NCBI RefSeq assembly: GCF_014856545.2
Contig: NZ_CP109811.1
Span: 3,962,001 to 4,026,000, forward strand
DNA length: 64,000 nt
Source: Mesobacillus jeotgali
Lineage (GTDB): Bacteria > Bacillota > Bacilli > Bacillales > Cytobacillaceae
Direction: 5' to 3'
Shown: in pieces, positions 17,219 to 25,334 of the stretch
Layout of the letters: each line of letters begins with the position of its first letter
Numbering within the stretch: position 1 is the stretch's first letter
Position numbers and translations under genes: made by a program
Notes under the pieces: generated by a model
Database searches by the model: none
The model's input: only the letters and a program-made list of their open reading frames with translations
Told to the model about the DNA's origin: nothing

Positions 17219-18508
17219 TTAGTTCTTCAATGGATCCCTGAACCTTAGCATGACTCCTCCTGCAGCGATCAGGAAGCCCAGCACATAGAACATCGTTCTG
17301 CTGTTTTCACCAGTTTGAGGAAGGACCTCACCATTCCACACTTGTTCATTTGTTGTGCCATCAGATGTATTTCCGGAACCTGAATTATTGCCAGGTGCTG
17401 TCGTCTCATTTTCCTCTTCTGTATCAGCCTCTTCCGTTTCTTCCTCGACTATTTCACCATTCATACCCCAGTTCACTTGAAGTGTAAGGACACTTTCCAC
17501 GATTTCCAGAGACTCGATATTTGAGAGCAGGATCAGCTTCGTTTCACCTTGGCTAGTAATCTCAATGCCACGAATCAATTCCAGCTGGACTGCTTCAGTC
17601 AGAGTGAGACTGAAAAGTTCATTGACTCTTTCAAAATCAACTCTCTTCCCGCTCATCATCAGCAGTGTCACCTTTTCAATCTGGCGCGGATTCTCGTCAA
17701 TCATAATTTTTATCATAGATAGCAGTTTCAACGTTTCATCAGTATCCTCTGAATCGTCCTTTTCCGATGGTTCTTCTGCAGGAAGCTCACAGCTTTCCAG
17801 CCAGTAATTGACAGAGCCTTCTGCTTCAACCCCCACTTTTACTTCACCGACTGGGACAACCAGCTCTTCACCTGCTGTAAAAATCAACTTGAATGCCGTA
17901 ACATCATCTTTAATGAACTCCCCATCATCAAATGCTTTAAATAAAGGGGAAGAACCAGGATTCGTCATCTCCTGCCACTCACCGCTAATCTGGACATAGG
18001 CCGTTTCAACAGGATTGACACATTGATCGATGTGCAGGTGAATCTGGGTGCTTTTATTATCATTGCCTGGCACGGTTCCATCCTCAGCTGGTGTCGACTC
18101 ATTTTCGCTGTTTGCCGCCGTATTATCTTCTTGGCCATTGTTTTCTTCTGTATTTTGTTCCTGATTATCTTCCTGACTTACACTGTTTTCGGATTCATCA
18201 GGATTATTTGTTTCTTGTACTGAGTTATTTTTAGCTTGTCCAATTGACTCAGAGTCGGTATCTTCCTTACTTTCAGGGTCATTTTTCGTAGACGCTGCTT
18301 TTACATCACCATTGGATTTCCCCTTCTGGTCAGCAGACTTTTCAGCTGCTTCGTTATTTTTTTGGTTCTGTTCACCTTTTTTACTATTTTCTTTGATTTT
18401 TGCTTCTTGCTCACTATTTTCGGCTGCAAATACACCTGTAACCGGGAAAGTAATCATAAGCAAAAGCATGAATGCAGCTAAAATGGATAAACGTTTTTTC
18501 ATTTTCAT
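17219..18508 (-). CDS. LPQTG-anchored acidic surface protein
   Basis: A 429-aa exported protein. Residues 1-28 are a signal peptide (ending GVFAAE). About residues 30-155 are low-complexity, rich in Glu, Asn, Ser and Gln. The middle holds folded segments with LLSMIKIMIDENPRQIEKV and a related helix pair. The end is a cell-wall sorting signal: LPQTGE at 396-401, a hydrophobic span and a basic tail. The very acidic composition resembles the processed acidic surface proteins that accompany class D sortases, though those usually have LPXTA. It is the first gene of the sortase operon; the c-di-GMP riboswitch about 130 nt upstream suggests control together with motility or biofilm state. Confidence 0.85.
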   Translation of the reverse strand: MKMKKRLSILAAFMLLLMITFPVTGVFAAENSEQEAKIKENSKKGEQNQKNNEAAEKSADQKGKSNGDVKAASTKNDPESKEDTDSESIGQAKNNSVQETNNPDESENSVSQEDNQEQNTEENNGQEDNTAANSENESTPAEDGTVPGNDNKSTQIHLHIDQCVNPVETAYVQISGEWQEMTNPGSSPLFKAFDDGEFIKDDVTAFKLIFTAGEELVVPVGEVKVGVEAEGSVNYWLESCELPAEEPSEKDDSEDTDETLKLLSMIKIMIDENPRQIEKVTLLMMSGKRVDFERVNELFSLTLTEAVQLELIRGIEITSQGETKLILLSNIESLEIVESVLTLQVNWGMNGEIVEEETEEADTEEENETTAPGNNSGSGNTSDGTTNEQVWNGEVLPQTGENSRTMFYVLGFLIAAGGVMLRFRDPLKN

Positions 18509-18540
18509 ATTTTCTACTCCTTTTCAATTAAAATCGAGCA

Positions 18541-18573
18541 CTATAAATAAACTGAATTTTCAGTTATTTATAA
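18541..18573 (-). promoter_or_regulatory. AT-rich hairpin between riboswitch and LPQTG gene
   Basis: A long A+T-rich dyad built on AACTGAA/TTCAGTT sits between the riboswitch aptamer and the ribosome site. It could be part of the expression platform, but no T run follows it, so it is not a classic terminator. Confidence 0.35.
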
Positions 18574-18639
18574 AAGCATTTTTCCCTCCTTTTACAAGTA
18601 TTCATTCTATTTTTCTCGACAAAACAACAGCTTGAATTC

Positions 18640-18735
18640 CTCTATCCATGGCAACTAGGACAATCTTAGCTAGATGGCAGCCTTAGACTCCTTGTTTTGA
18701 GTCCCTGTCTTTCAACAGGTTTGCCCTGAGCATGA
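18640..18735 (-). promoter_or_regulatory. Cyclic di-GMP-I (GEMM) riboswitch
   Basis: The minus strand reads the conserved aptamer parts in order: CTCAGGGCAAACC, a short stem with GAAA tetraloop (CTGTTGAAAGACAG), GGGACTCAAA, a GAGTCTAAGG segment and the closing TAGTTGCCATGG. These match the GEMM/c-di-GMP-I consensus (ACAGGGCAAACC...GAAA...GGGACGCAAAG...GGCCUAA...GGUUACC). It lies about 130 nt before the LPQTG protein gene, so it probably ties expression of that protein and its sortase to c-di-GMP. Whether it switches on or off is not clear. Confidence 0.85.
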
Positions 18736-18952
18736 TGATGTTGATCGTGCTTATGTAAATTATTCCTGCCGCTCCATTGTCTTACATTTAGAGACTTACC
18801 ACAGTTACCCAGTTACTTAAACATTTAGACCCAGAAAAAATATTGGTAAATTTTTCTTCACCTTCTTTTTTTACCCGTAAAGAGTGATTTTTTCAGTACA
18901 TCTACGTCTATTACAAACAATCTTCCTGAGTTTTTTTGCCCATATAAAAGAC
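18736..18952. other. Gap with no recognised gene
   Basis: No open frame with a ribosome site is seen on either strand. It should hold the promoter for the riboswitch transcript (minus strand). Confidence 0.5.
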
Positions 18953-18984
18953 AAAGGACCCAGGAAAAACTCCCAGGTCCTTTA
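18953..18984 (-). terminator. Terminator of the alcohol dehydrogenase gene
   Basis: AAAGGACC pairs with GGTCCTTT around an inner AGG/CCT stem, just after the restored stop at 18990. Confidence 0.7.
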
Positions 18985-18989
18985 AATGT

Positions 18990-20152
18990 TTATAATGACA
19001 TACGATAAATTTCTTGTACGTCGTCTTTATTCATTTTCGCAAAGTTGCCAAATTCACCGTTCGCCATCGCTTTATCTGCCATCAATTCCAGCTTGCTGTC
19101 ATCAATGTCATAATCAGCAAGGCGTGACGTGCACCGATGCTGTTCCAGAATTCACGCAGCTTTTCGATTCCTTCCAAACCTGCTTCTTCGTCAGTCTTGC
19201 CTTCTGGGTTTACGCCGAAGACCCTGACAGCCATCTTCTTGAACCGTTCTGGTTTTACCTTAAGGTTATGCTTCATCCAGTTCGGGAACAGGATGGCCAG
19301 ACCGCCTCCGTGAGGAATATCATACACTGCCGATACTGCGTGCTCGATATTATGAGTCGCCCAATCACCGCGGTAACCCATGTTAAGGATTCCATTCAAG
19401 GCCATTGTTCCTGAATAAAGGATGGTTGCGCGGTATTCATAGTTCTCCAGGTCTTCAAGCAGCTTCGGAGCTGTTTCCATCACTGTCAGTAGCAAGGATT
19501 CGCACATGCGGTCCTGGAATTCAGTGTTCTCTGTCAAATGGAAATAGTGCTCGAACACATGCGACATCATGTCAACGATGCCATAAATCGTCTGGTCCTT
19601 CGGAACGGTAAATGTATTCACTGGATCAAGGATAGAGAATTTCGGGAATGTGACCGGGCTTCCCCAGCCATACTTTTCATTTGTTTCCCAGTTTGTGATG
19701 ACAGAGCCTGCATTCATTTCAGAGCCTGTGGCTGCCAAAGTGAGTACCGTACCGAATGGTAGAGCTTCTGTTGCAAAAGCCTTCTTCGTGACAAGGTCCC
19801 AGGCATCTCCATCGTATTTAGCGCCTGCAGCGATTGCTTTCGTGCAGTCAATGACACTGCCGCCGCCTACTGCCAACAGAAATTCAATGCCTTCCTCTTT
19901 GCAAATCTTCACGCCTTTATGGACAGTAGACAGACGTGGATTCGGTTCCACACCAGAAAGCTCGAATACTTCCGAGCCAATTTCTTTCAGAGTGGCCATG
20001 ACAGAATCATAAAGTCCATTGCGCTTGATGCTGCCGCCGCCGTAAACAAGAAGTACCTTCTTGCCATACTGAGGGACTTCATTTTTCAGCTGCTCCAGCT
20101 GGCCTTTGCCAAATATCAGTTTCGTTGGATTGTAAAAAGTAAAGTTATCCAT
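18990..20152 (-). pseudogene. Iron-containing alcohol dehydrogenase (YugJ/YugK type), frameshifted
   Basis: An iron-dependent NAD(P)H alcohol dehydrogenase of the butanol dehydrogenase type, which reduces aldehydes in the cytoplasm. Family motifs are present: [31 protein letters not shown] and the metal-site region [10 protein letters not shown] with a later [10 protein letters not shown]. The frame breaks near 19130: after EFWNSIGA it reads RHALLIM and stops at 19082, but with one more base it continues [21 protein letters not shown] to YRMSL and a stop at 18990. The restored length is 387 aa, that of B. subtilis YugJ. One lost base in a CC pair explains it. AGGAAGGTG precedes the ATG. Confidence 0.82.
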
Positions 20153-20243
20153 TTAAATCACCTTCCTCAAGGCTAATTATGTTCCTTTTTAAAAAGCAAT
20201 GCAAAAAATACACTTCTTAATATTCTCCAATGTGCTGTAAAAT

Positions 20244-20268
20244 GTTACAGTTTTTTTCTTACGGGTAG
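20244..20268 (+). promoter_or_regulatory. Possible sigma-B promoter for yuzA
   Basis: GTTACA, 13 nt, then GGGTAG resembles the sigma-B pattern GTTTAA-N12-14-GGGTAT. It would give a leader of about 80 nt before yuzA. The -35 match is only partial. Confidence 0.35.
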
Positions 20269-20354
20269 GTAATAAATACAGGGCGAATGAATAATTCATT
20301 TCGTGCTGAAACAATCTATAAAAGAACAAATTTATTTTTAAGGAGGAAACATCC

Positions 20355-20588
20355 ATGAGCGGTATTCAACGTGCAGCACTTGTACTTACCATTATTGGGG
20401 CCATCAACTGGGGCTTAGTAGGATTCTTCCAATTTGACCTTGTTGCAGCTATTTTCGGCGGACAGGATTCAGCATTGGCTCGAATCATCTATGGATTAGT
20501 CGGTCTTGCCGGTCTCATAAACATTGGGCTCCTTTTCGCACCAAGCGAAAGAGAAGAGAGAGCGGCAGAACCAAGGGCTACTCGATAA
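20355..20588 (+). CDS. yuzA: DUF378 family membrane protein
   Basis: A 77-aa DUF378 protein with two membrane spans (residues about 7-27 and 42-62). The segment GAINWGLVGFFQFDLVAAIFGG is diagnostic of the family. The charged C-terminal tail (SEREERAAEPRATR) is probably cytoplasmic. Function is unknown. AAGGAGG precedes the ATG, and a strong terminator follows. B. subtilis yuzA also lies beside a butanol dehydrogenase gene and yugI, so the neighbourhood is conserved. A possible sigma-B promoter upstream would make it a general stress gene. Confidence 0.9.
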   Translation: MSGIQRAALVLTIIGAINWGLVGFFQFDLVAAIFGGQDSALARIIYGLVGLAGLINIGLLFAPSEREERAAEPRATR

Positions 20589-20600
20589 TTAGATCACATG

Positions 20601-20631
20601 AAAAACCCGCCCTATTTTGAGGCGGGTTTTC
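20601..20631. terminator. Bidirectional terminator, yuzA / rocD-like
   Basis: A 10-bp perfect stem (AAAACCCGCC with GGCGGGTTTT) between convergent stops. Confidence 0.9.
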
Positions 20632-20637
20632 GCATGT

Positions 20638-21831
20638 TTATGATAATACTTTCTTGATTCTTTCGATTGCCCAGTCCAGTTCTTCCTGGCTGATGACAAG
20701 CGGTGGAGCAAAACGAATGACAGTATCATGCGTTTCTTTACAGAGCAAGCCTTCTTCTTTTAAATCTTCACAATATTTGCGTGCTGGTTCGGTCAGCTCA
20801 ACGCCAATGAACAGGCCGCGGCCGCGGATATCCTTGATGATGGAGTTGTCGATTTCACGCAGTTTGCTGATGAAATATTCTCCAAGTTCAAGGGAACGGT
20901 CTGCAAGCTTCTCATCAATCAAGACATCAAGGGATGCAATGGAAACTGCGCAAGCCATCGGGTTGCCGCCGAAGGTAGATCCATGAGAACCAGGATTGAA
21001 TACTCCCAGCACATCATTGTCAGCTACGACGCATGAAATTGGGAAAACCCCGCCGCCAAGCGCTTTTCCAAGGATGTACATATCAGGTTCGATGTCCTCC
21101 CACTCACATGCGAACATTTTCCCTGACCTGGCAAGGCCGGCCTGGATTTCATCAGCAATGAAAAGGACATTATTTTCTTTACATACCTTGAACGCAGCTT
21201 TCATGAAGCCTTCTGGCGGAATGACGATCCCCGCCTCACCCTGAATCGGTTCAATCAGGAAGGCAGCTGTGTTAGGAGTAATAGCTTCCTTAAGCGCTTC
21301 AAGGTCCCCGTAAGGTATCAGTTTGATCCCTGGAAGCATGGGCCCGAAGCCTCGTTTGTATTCCTCTTCAGATGATAATGAGACCGCCGTCATTGTGCGG
21401 CCATGGAAGTTGCCGATACAAGCGATCACTTCAGCCTGGTTGTCCGCAACGCCTTTTACATCATAAGCCCAGCGGCGAGCTGCTTTAATAGCCGTTTCAA
21501 CCGCTTCCGCTCCCGTGTTCATCGGCAATGCCATTTCTTTGTTCGTTAACTTGCAAATCTTTTCATACCATGGTCCAAGCTGGTCATTGTGGAATGCTCT
21601 TGAAGTAAGAGTCACGCGGTCTGCCTGGTCTTTAAGCGCCTGGATGACCTTAGGATGGCGATGCCCCTGATTGACAGCCGAATATGCACTCAGCATGTCC
21701 ATATATTTGTTGCCTTCAGGATCCTCTACCCAAACTCCCTCTGCCTTCGAAATCACGATTGGCAGCGGATGATAGTTATTCGCACCGTACTTTTGAGTCT
21801 GCTCGATCAGCGAGCTAGTTTTTGTTGTCAT
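20638..21831 (-). CDS. rocD: Ornithine--oxo-acid transaminase
   Basis: A 397-aa class III PLP aminotransferase that moves the delta-amino group of ornithine to 2-oxoglutarate, giving glutamate semialdehyde in arginine breakdown and proline metabolism. Typical segments: [46 protein letters not shown] and the PLP lysine in [10 protein letters not shown]. Size and motifs match RocD better than acetylornithine aminotransferase. The ATG at 21831 (MTTKTSS) has GGAGGAA before it; a 13-codon extension would cover that site. It is a single gene between a shared terminator and a tandem array. Confidence 0.92.
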   Translation of the reverse strand: MTTKTSSLIEQTQKYGANNYHPLPIVISKAEGVWVEDPEGNKYMDMLSAYSAVNQGHRHPKVIQALKDQADRVTLTSRAFHNDQLGPWYEKICKLTNKEMALPMNTGAEAVETAIKAARRWAYDVKGVADNQAEVIACIGNFHGRTMTAVSLSSEEEYKRGFGPMLPGIKLIPYGDLEALKEAITPNTAAFLIEPIQGEAGIVIPPEGFMKAAFKVCKENNVLFIADEIQAGLARSGKMFACEWEDIEPDMYILGKALGGGVFPISCVVADNDVLGVFNPGSHGSTFGGNPMACAVSIASLDVLIDEKLADRSLELGEYFISKLREIDNSIIKDIRGRGLFIGVELTEPARKYCEDLKEEGLLCKETHDTVIRFAPPLVISQEELDWAIERIKKVLS

Positions 21832-22068
21832 GAACCTTCCTCCGTTCCAATGAAAAAATTGGTTAGACAATCATATTGTAACCTGTAAGCTCTTTCATTT
21901 TAACCCCCTAAAAAAGAATGACGGAGGAAATTCGGTTTATTTTATGAGGATATTATCGGTTCTGCTGGTTTTTTCGGTGGGTGATGGGGGGTTGAAACTG
22001 TGGGCATGAGTAGTATTGCTATTTTCGGGGTTATGTCCCCCAAAGAAAACTGATTGGGCAGTAAGCTG

Positions 22069-22227
22069 CCTTAGAATCGCGATTTCTTCCGCATAAGGAC
22101 ACCGGTCTGCACGATAGATACCCTTAGGATCGCCATTTTCCCCGCATAAGGGTGCCGTTCTACTCAATAGATATCCTTATGCTTCGCTTTTTTCATCGTA
22201 AGGTTACCGATCTAGCCATAAGATACC
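22069..22227. repeat. Tandem array, 3 x 53 bp with CCTTA/TAAGG dyads
   Basis: Units start at 22069, 22122 and 22175, exactly 53 bp apart. Each begins CCTTA and has CGCATAAGG or CGTAAGG about 25 bp later, so each can fold on itself. Between these are blocks such as CCGTTCTACTCAATAGATA. It lies between the rocD promoter region and the yugI terminator. Confidence 0.85.
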
Positions 22228-22290
22228 ATTTAACAACTTTGGTGTTTATTCCTGACTCCTGTCCGAAGGAGACCGGATTAAAACAAAGAA

Positions 22291-22316
22291 AAAAACCGGA
22301 CAAATGTCCGGTTTTT
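22291..22316 (-). terminator. Terminator of yugI
   Basis: A 12-bp perfect stem (AAAAACCGGACA with TGTCCGGTTTTT), 2-nt spacer; it follows the yugI stop. Confidence 0.9.
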
Positions 22317-22327
22317 CGTTCGAAAGC

Positions 22328-22720
22328 TTATTTTTTAGCCATATCTGACTGGTTGATCCACTCTTGAAGCTTATCCTTCAAAGTGTTGAAGCCTTGAGCT
22401 GAATCATCCTGGTGCTGAACTACAGCAGCTGGACGCTTGCTGCGTGGCTTTTTAGCGCGTTGTGGCTGTTCTGGTGCTTCTTCAGTAGCACGGATTGATA
22501 AGCCAATTTTTCCAGCAGCTTCATCAATTGACAAAACTTTCACTTTCACTTCATCGCCAACAGTAAGGTGCTCGTTAACATCCTTAACATAACCGTGTGT
22601 GATTTCTGAAATGTGCACTAGACCTTGTGTATTTTCATCTAATGCTACGAAAGCGCCATATGGCTGGATTCCTGTTACTTTTCCTGTTAAAACGCTGCCT
22701 ACTTCGATATTTTCTGACAT
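22328..22720 (-). CDS. yugI: S1-domain RNA-binding protein YugI (GSP13)
   Basis: A 130-aa protein with one S1 RNA-binding domain (residues about 5-75: VGSVLTGKVTGIQPYGAFVAL, GLVHISEI, VGDEVKVKVLSID). B. subtilis YugI is general stress protein 13. The basic linker (RAKKPRSKRPAA) and the C-terminal helix (FNTLKDKLQEWINQSD) match that family. It is thought to bind ribosomes or RNA in the cytoplasm. TAGGAG precedes the ATG. It is a single gene with a strong terminator. Confidence 0.93.
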   Translation of the reverse strand: MSENIEVGSVLTGKVTGIQPYGAFVALDENTQGLVHISEITHGYVKDVNEHLTVGDEVKVKVLSIDEAAGKIGLSIRATEEAPEQPQRAKKPRSKRPAAVVQHQDDSAQGFNTLKDKLQEWINQSDMAKK

Positions 22721-22834
22721 GGAAACACTCCTAAATATTGTTTTATTTTATCCCATTAATACGCAATTAAAAATTATATCATATTCTGTAGCATTTATCA
22801 AAAGGAATAAGATAATTCTATAGGAGTGCTCCCA

Positions 22835-24514
22835 TTATTGGAATGGCAAATATTGGACTTTCCAGATACCGTCCTCCTGGACCGTTTGGAAGACTGGAGC
22901 ATCAGGGCGGTCTTTGAAGTGAAGCTGGATTCCAATCACTTTTTCCGGATCATCCTCCGAATGGTAAAGGGAAGCAAACTCATATCCTTTTAGGGCTTTC
23001 CCTACCGCCACTTTCGCTTCCTTCATTTCTTGTATATATTGTTCTTCTGGAGGCTGACCGCCATTCTTGCTGTATAGTGCGTATTTGGTTTCGTAATCAC
23101 CCGCCTGGTCTGCATGGAAGTATAGCTGCATGATTTCAAACGGCCCGTAATTTTTCAGGATATTGAAGTTCTTCTTGGCCGCGAACTCCTTATAGCTAGA
23201 CAGCAGAGCATCTGAGAGCGGAAGCACTTTTCTGTCAATGACGTCCTCCTGCTTTAAATGGGCTGGAATCTCCATATATCTTGGAAAATCTAGCTTCTCG
23301 ACATCAGCCGGCTTTTGGAAGTTGTTGCTTTCCATCTTTTTGTACATATTTTGCACCGCTGCAGCTGTGTCGGTCTCCGGATAGGTCTCAATCAAATACA
23401 AATATGCTTTTTTCACTTCATCTTTTAACTCGTTATTATTGTCATAAATGTGTTGACTGACAACAAACAGGCCGAATAGCGATTGTACATCATTCCGCAT
23501 CGTTTCTTCGATGTTCGCATCCTCGACTGTCGCAATTGTTTTTTCGAGCTTTACAAGTAAATCTGCCAGGCTCTCAAAGGAAATCACCTCTCCGTTTCGA
23601 TCCTGAACTCTGTTGCTCCTAAGCTCCAAATACTTTATAAAATCTTCATTCGCTGCTCCGCGAAGGCGGTCTGCTATGCCGCTAAAGTTAGCATAAGGAA
23701 CTATCCTGCCATCCTCTTCTCTAAAAGCATAGCCATTTTCAACAGCCTTTGTTGACATCTCTTTCAACTTAGTGGAAGAAATATCTTCTCCGCCTGCATT
23801 CATCTTTTTGACTACCTCGGCGACATTTTCTTTTTCAATGGCTTTATTTAAATCATCTTCATAAAATGTCATCGAAAGATAATAAGCTCCCAAAAAAGAC
23901 TCCAGTTGATTAAGGAGGGTATACTCAGGACCATCTAAAGAAACTTCGTCATTTTTTTCTTGTAAAAGCCTGTCAATGATCTCTGATGGCATGGTGAATG
24001 CATCATCGATGTGAGTGGTAAGTCTTTTCTTTGTATCTTCCCACTCAGTTTCTCGATAGGCTTCAAGGTTGGATAGAACAGCTGCCTCTGCATCATTGAG
24101 CTCCATCGGAATATCCCGGTATAGATAATTTTCAAATCCTGATAAGAAACCCAGCTTTTCTTTAGTCTCGAGTTCCTTCTCCTGATAATAATTCTGTAAA
24201 CCCTTAAATACGTCTTTTACATCCGCTTCACTCAGCTCAAAGGACTTATTTTCAACGGGTGATGCCTGGTGTTGTTCTGTTTTCTCATCAGCAGGAGCAT
24301 GATCCCCGATATATTGCATCATCAAAACCCCTGCGATCATCCCCACTCCAATAAAGCTTGCTGCGTAAGGCAGGTGAAACCACTTATTTTGTTTCTGCTT
24401 CTTTTGGTCCTTTTTGATTGCCGCAAGGATGGCTGAACGATTCTCATCTTCCGGCATGTCATCGTATGCTTTTTTCAGGCTGTCCAGACGCTTTTCCAAT
24501 AATTGATCATCCAT
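22835..24514 (-). CDS. Large membrane-bound anti-sigma factor
   Basis: A 559-aa probable anti-sigma factor. Residues 1-45 are cytoplasmic and charged and would bind the sigma factor; one membrane span covers about 48-69; residues 70-559 are extracytoplasmic with long helices and a final beta-rich region (IQLHFKDRPDAPVFQT). The ATG overlaps the end of the ECF sigma gene by 8 nt, and the GGAGGG site lies inside that gene, so synthesis is coupled. The outside part is unusually large for an anti-sigma factor and shows no domain I recognise; it may sense an envelope signal. No zinc-binding HxxxCxxC motif is visible at the N-terminus. Confidence 0.75.
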   Translation of the reverse strand: MDDQLLEKRLDSLKKAYDDMPEDENRSAILAAIKKDQKKQKQNKWFHLPYAASFIGVGMIAGVLMMQYIGDHAPADEKTEQHQASPVENKSFELSEADVKDVFKGLQNYYQEKELETKEKLGFLSGFENYLYRDIPMELNDAEAAVLSNLEAYRETEWEDTKKRLTTHIDDAFTMPSEIIDRLLQEKNDEVSLDGPEYTLLNQLESFLGAYYLSMTFYEDDLNKAIEKENVAEVVKKMNAGGEDISSTKLKEMSTKAVENGYAFREEDGRIVPYANFSGIADRLRGAANEDFIKYLELRSNRVQDRNGEVISFESLADLLVKLEKTIATVEDANIEETMRNDVQSLFGLFVVSQHIYDNNNELKDEVKKAYLYLIETYPETDTAAAVQNMYKKMESNNFQKPADVEKLDFPRYMEIPAHLKQEDVIDRKVLPLSDALLSSYKEFAAKKNFNILKNYGPFEIMQLYFHADQAGDYETKYALYSKNGGQPPEEQYIQEMKEAKVAVGKALKGYEFASLYHSEDDPEKVIGIQLHFKDRPDAPVFQTVQEDGIWKVQYLPFQ

Positions 24515-25064
24515 GGTTTGCACCCTCCTTTTTTTCGGCTAGAGTCAGCAGTTTCTTCAAATGTTCTTTCCCTCGTGACATCCGTGTTTTTACATTTGCC
24601 AATGATGCACCTGTTATCTCCGCGATTTCATCATAGCTTTTATCGTGAAAATAAAAGAGGACAACCGGGATGCGATACTTCTCATCAAGTTTTTGGATGC
24701 ATTCATGCAGAGTCCGGTCTTCCTCATAGCGAAGAATACTTTCCTCGGCGGTTTTCCCGTCATATGAGCGTTCTTTGCCGATCTTCAGCACCTTTCTGAT
24801 TTGCCTTTGTTTATTGCGGGCAAAATCCCTTGTGACATTCAGGGTGATTTTATAGAGCCAGGTCGTGAATTTGGCATGTGAAAATTGGTCGAGGAAGCGG
24901 TAAACCCTGACGAACACTTCCTGCGTGATATCATCTATGTCGTCATATTTGTTCCCAAGCTGGAAGGCAAAGCGCTTGACGGTTGGAGTATGGATATCGA
25001 TCAGCTCCGCGAAAGCCTGCATATTCCCATTCCGTGCCCGGAACACTAATTCATCATCGTTCAT
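24507..25064 (-). CDS. ECF RNA polymerase sigma factor
   Basis: A 185-aa sigma-70 family ECF factor with region 2 (residues about 15-85: DIDDITQEVFVRVYRFLDQF, FTTWLYKITLNVTRDF) and region 4 (about 115-170: LFYFHDKSYDEIAEITGASLANVKTRMSRGKEHLKKLL). It directs RNA polymerase to a stress regulon and is held inactive by the anti-sigma protein encoded next. A sequence of the ECF promoter type (TGAAAC-N16-CGTT) lies upstream, so it probably drives its own expression. GGGGGA precedes the ATG. Which B. subtilis ECF factor is closest is not clear by eye. Confidence 0.94.
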   Translation of the reverse strand: MNDDELVFRARNGNMQAFAELIDIHTPTVKRFAFQLGNKYDDIDDITQEVFVRVYRFLDQFSHAKFTTWLYKITLNVTRDFARNKQRQIRKVLKIGKERSYDGKTAEESILRYEEDRTLHECIQKLDEKYRIPVVLFYFHDKSYDEIAEITGASLANVKTRMSRGKEHLKKLLTLAEKKEGANHG

Positions 25065-25108
25065 TTTGAATCCCCCAAACTGGTTACCTATCTTTTTTTG
25101 ATTTTAAC

Positions 25109-25142
25109 AGCGACGGCTGCGGCCGCTTGCGTTTCCGTCGCT
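25109..25142 (-). promoter_or_regulatory. G+C-rich hairpin in the sigma-gene leader
   Basis: AGCGACGG pairs with CCGTCGCT around a GC-rich loop (CTGCGGCCGC). It lies in the leader between the ECF promoter and the sigma start and has no T run on the minus strand, so it may affect leader folding or mRNA stability. Confidence 0.4.
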
Positions 25143-25169
25143 TTTAAGTGAAAATCACTTTATCTATAA

Positions 25170-25195
25170 AACGGCGTATTTCGGTTTTTGTTTCA
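25170..25195 (-). promoter_or_regulatory. ECF-type promoter of the sigma operon
   Basis: On the minus strand TGAAAC (25195-25190), 16 nt, then CGTT (25173-25170). This fits ECF promoters (TGAAAC-N16-CGTC/CGTT) and suggests autoregulation. The leader would be about 100 nt. Confidence 0.65.
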
Positions 25196-25334
25196 AAAAA
25201 ATAACAAATACATTAATAATTGTTTAAAGCCTGAAAATGCTATGCTTTTTCCTGAAAAAATAGTAACATGAAAAGGTATTTTTTTATTTTGTCAGAAAAT
25301 ATAAATATTCAGATTTTTTAAAAGGAGTTTTCTC

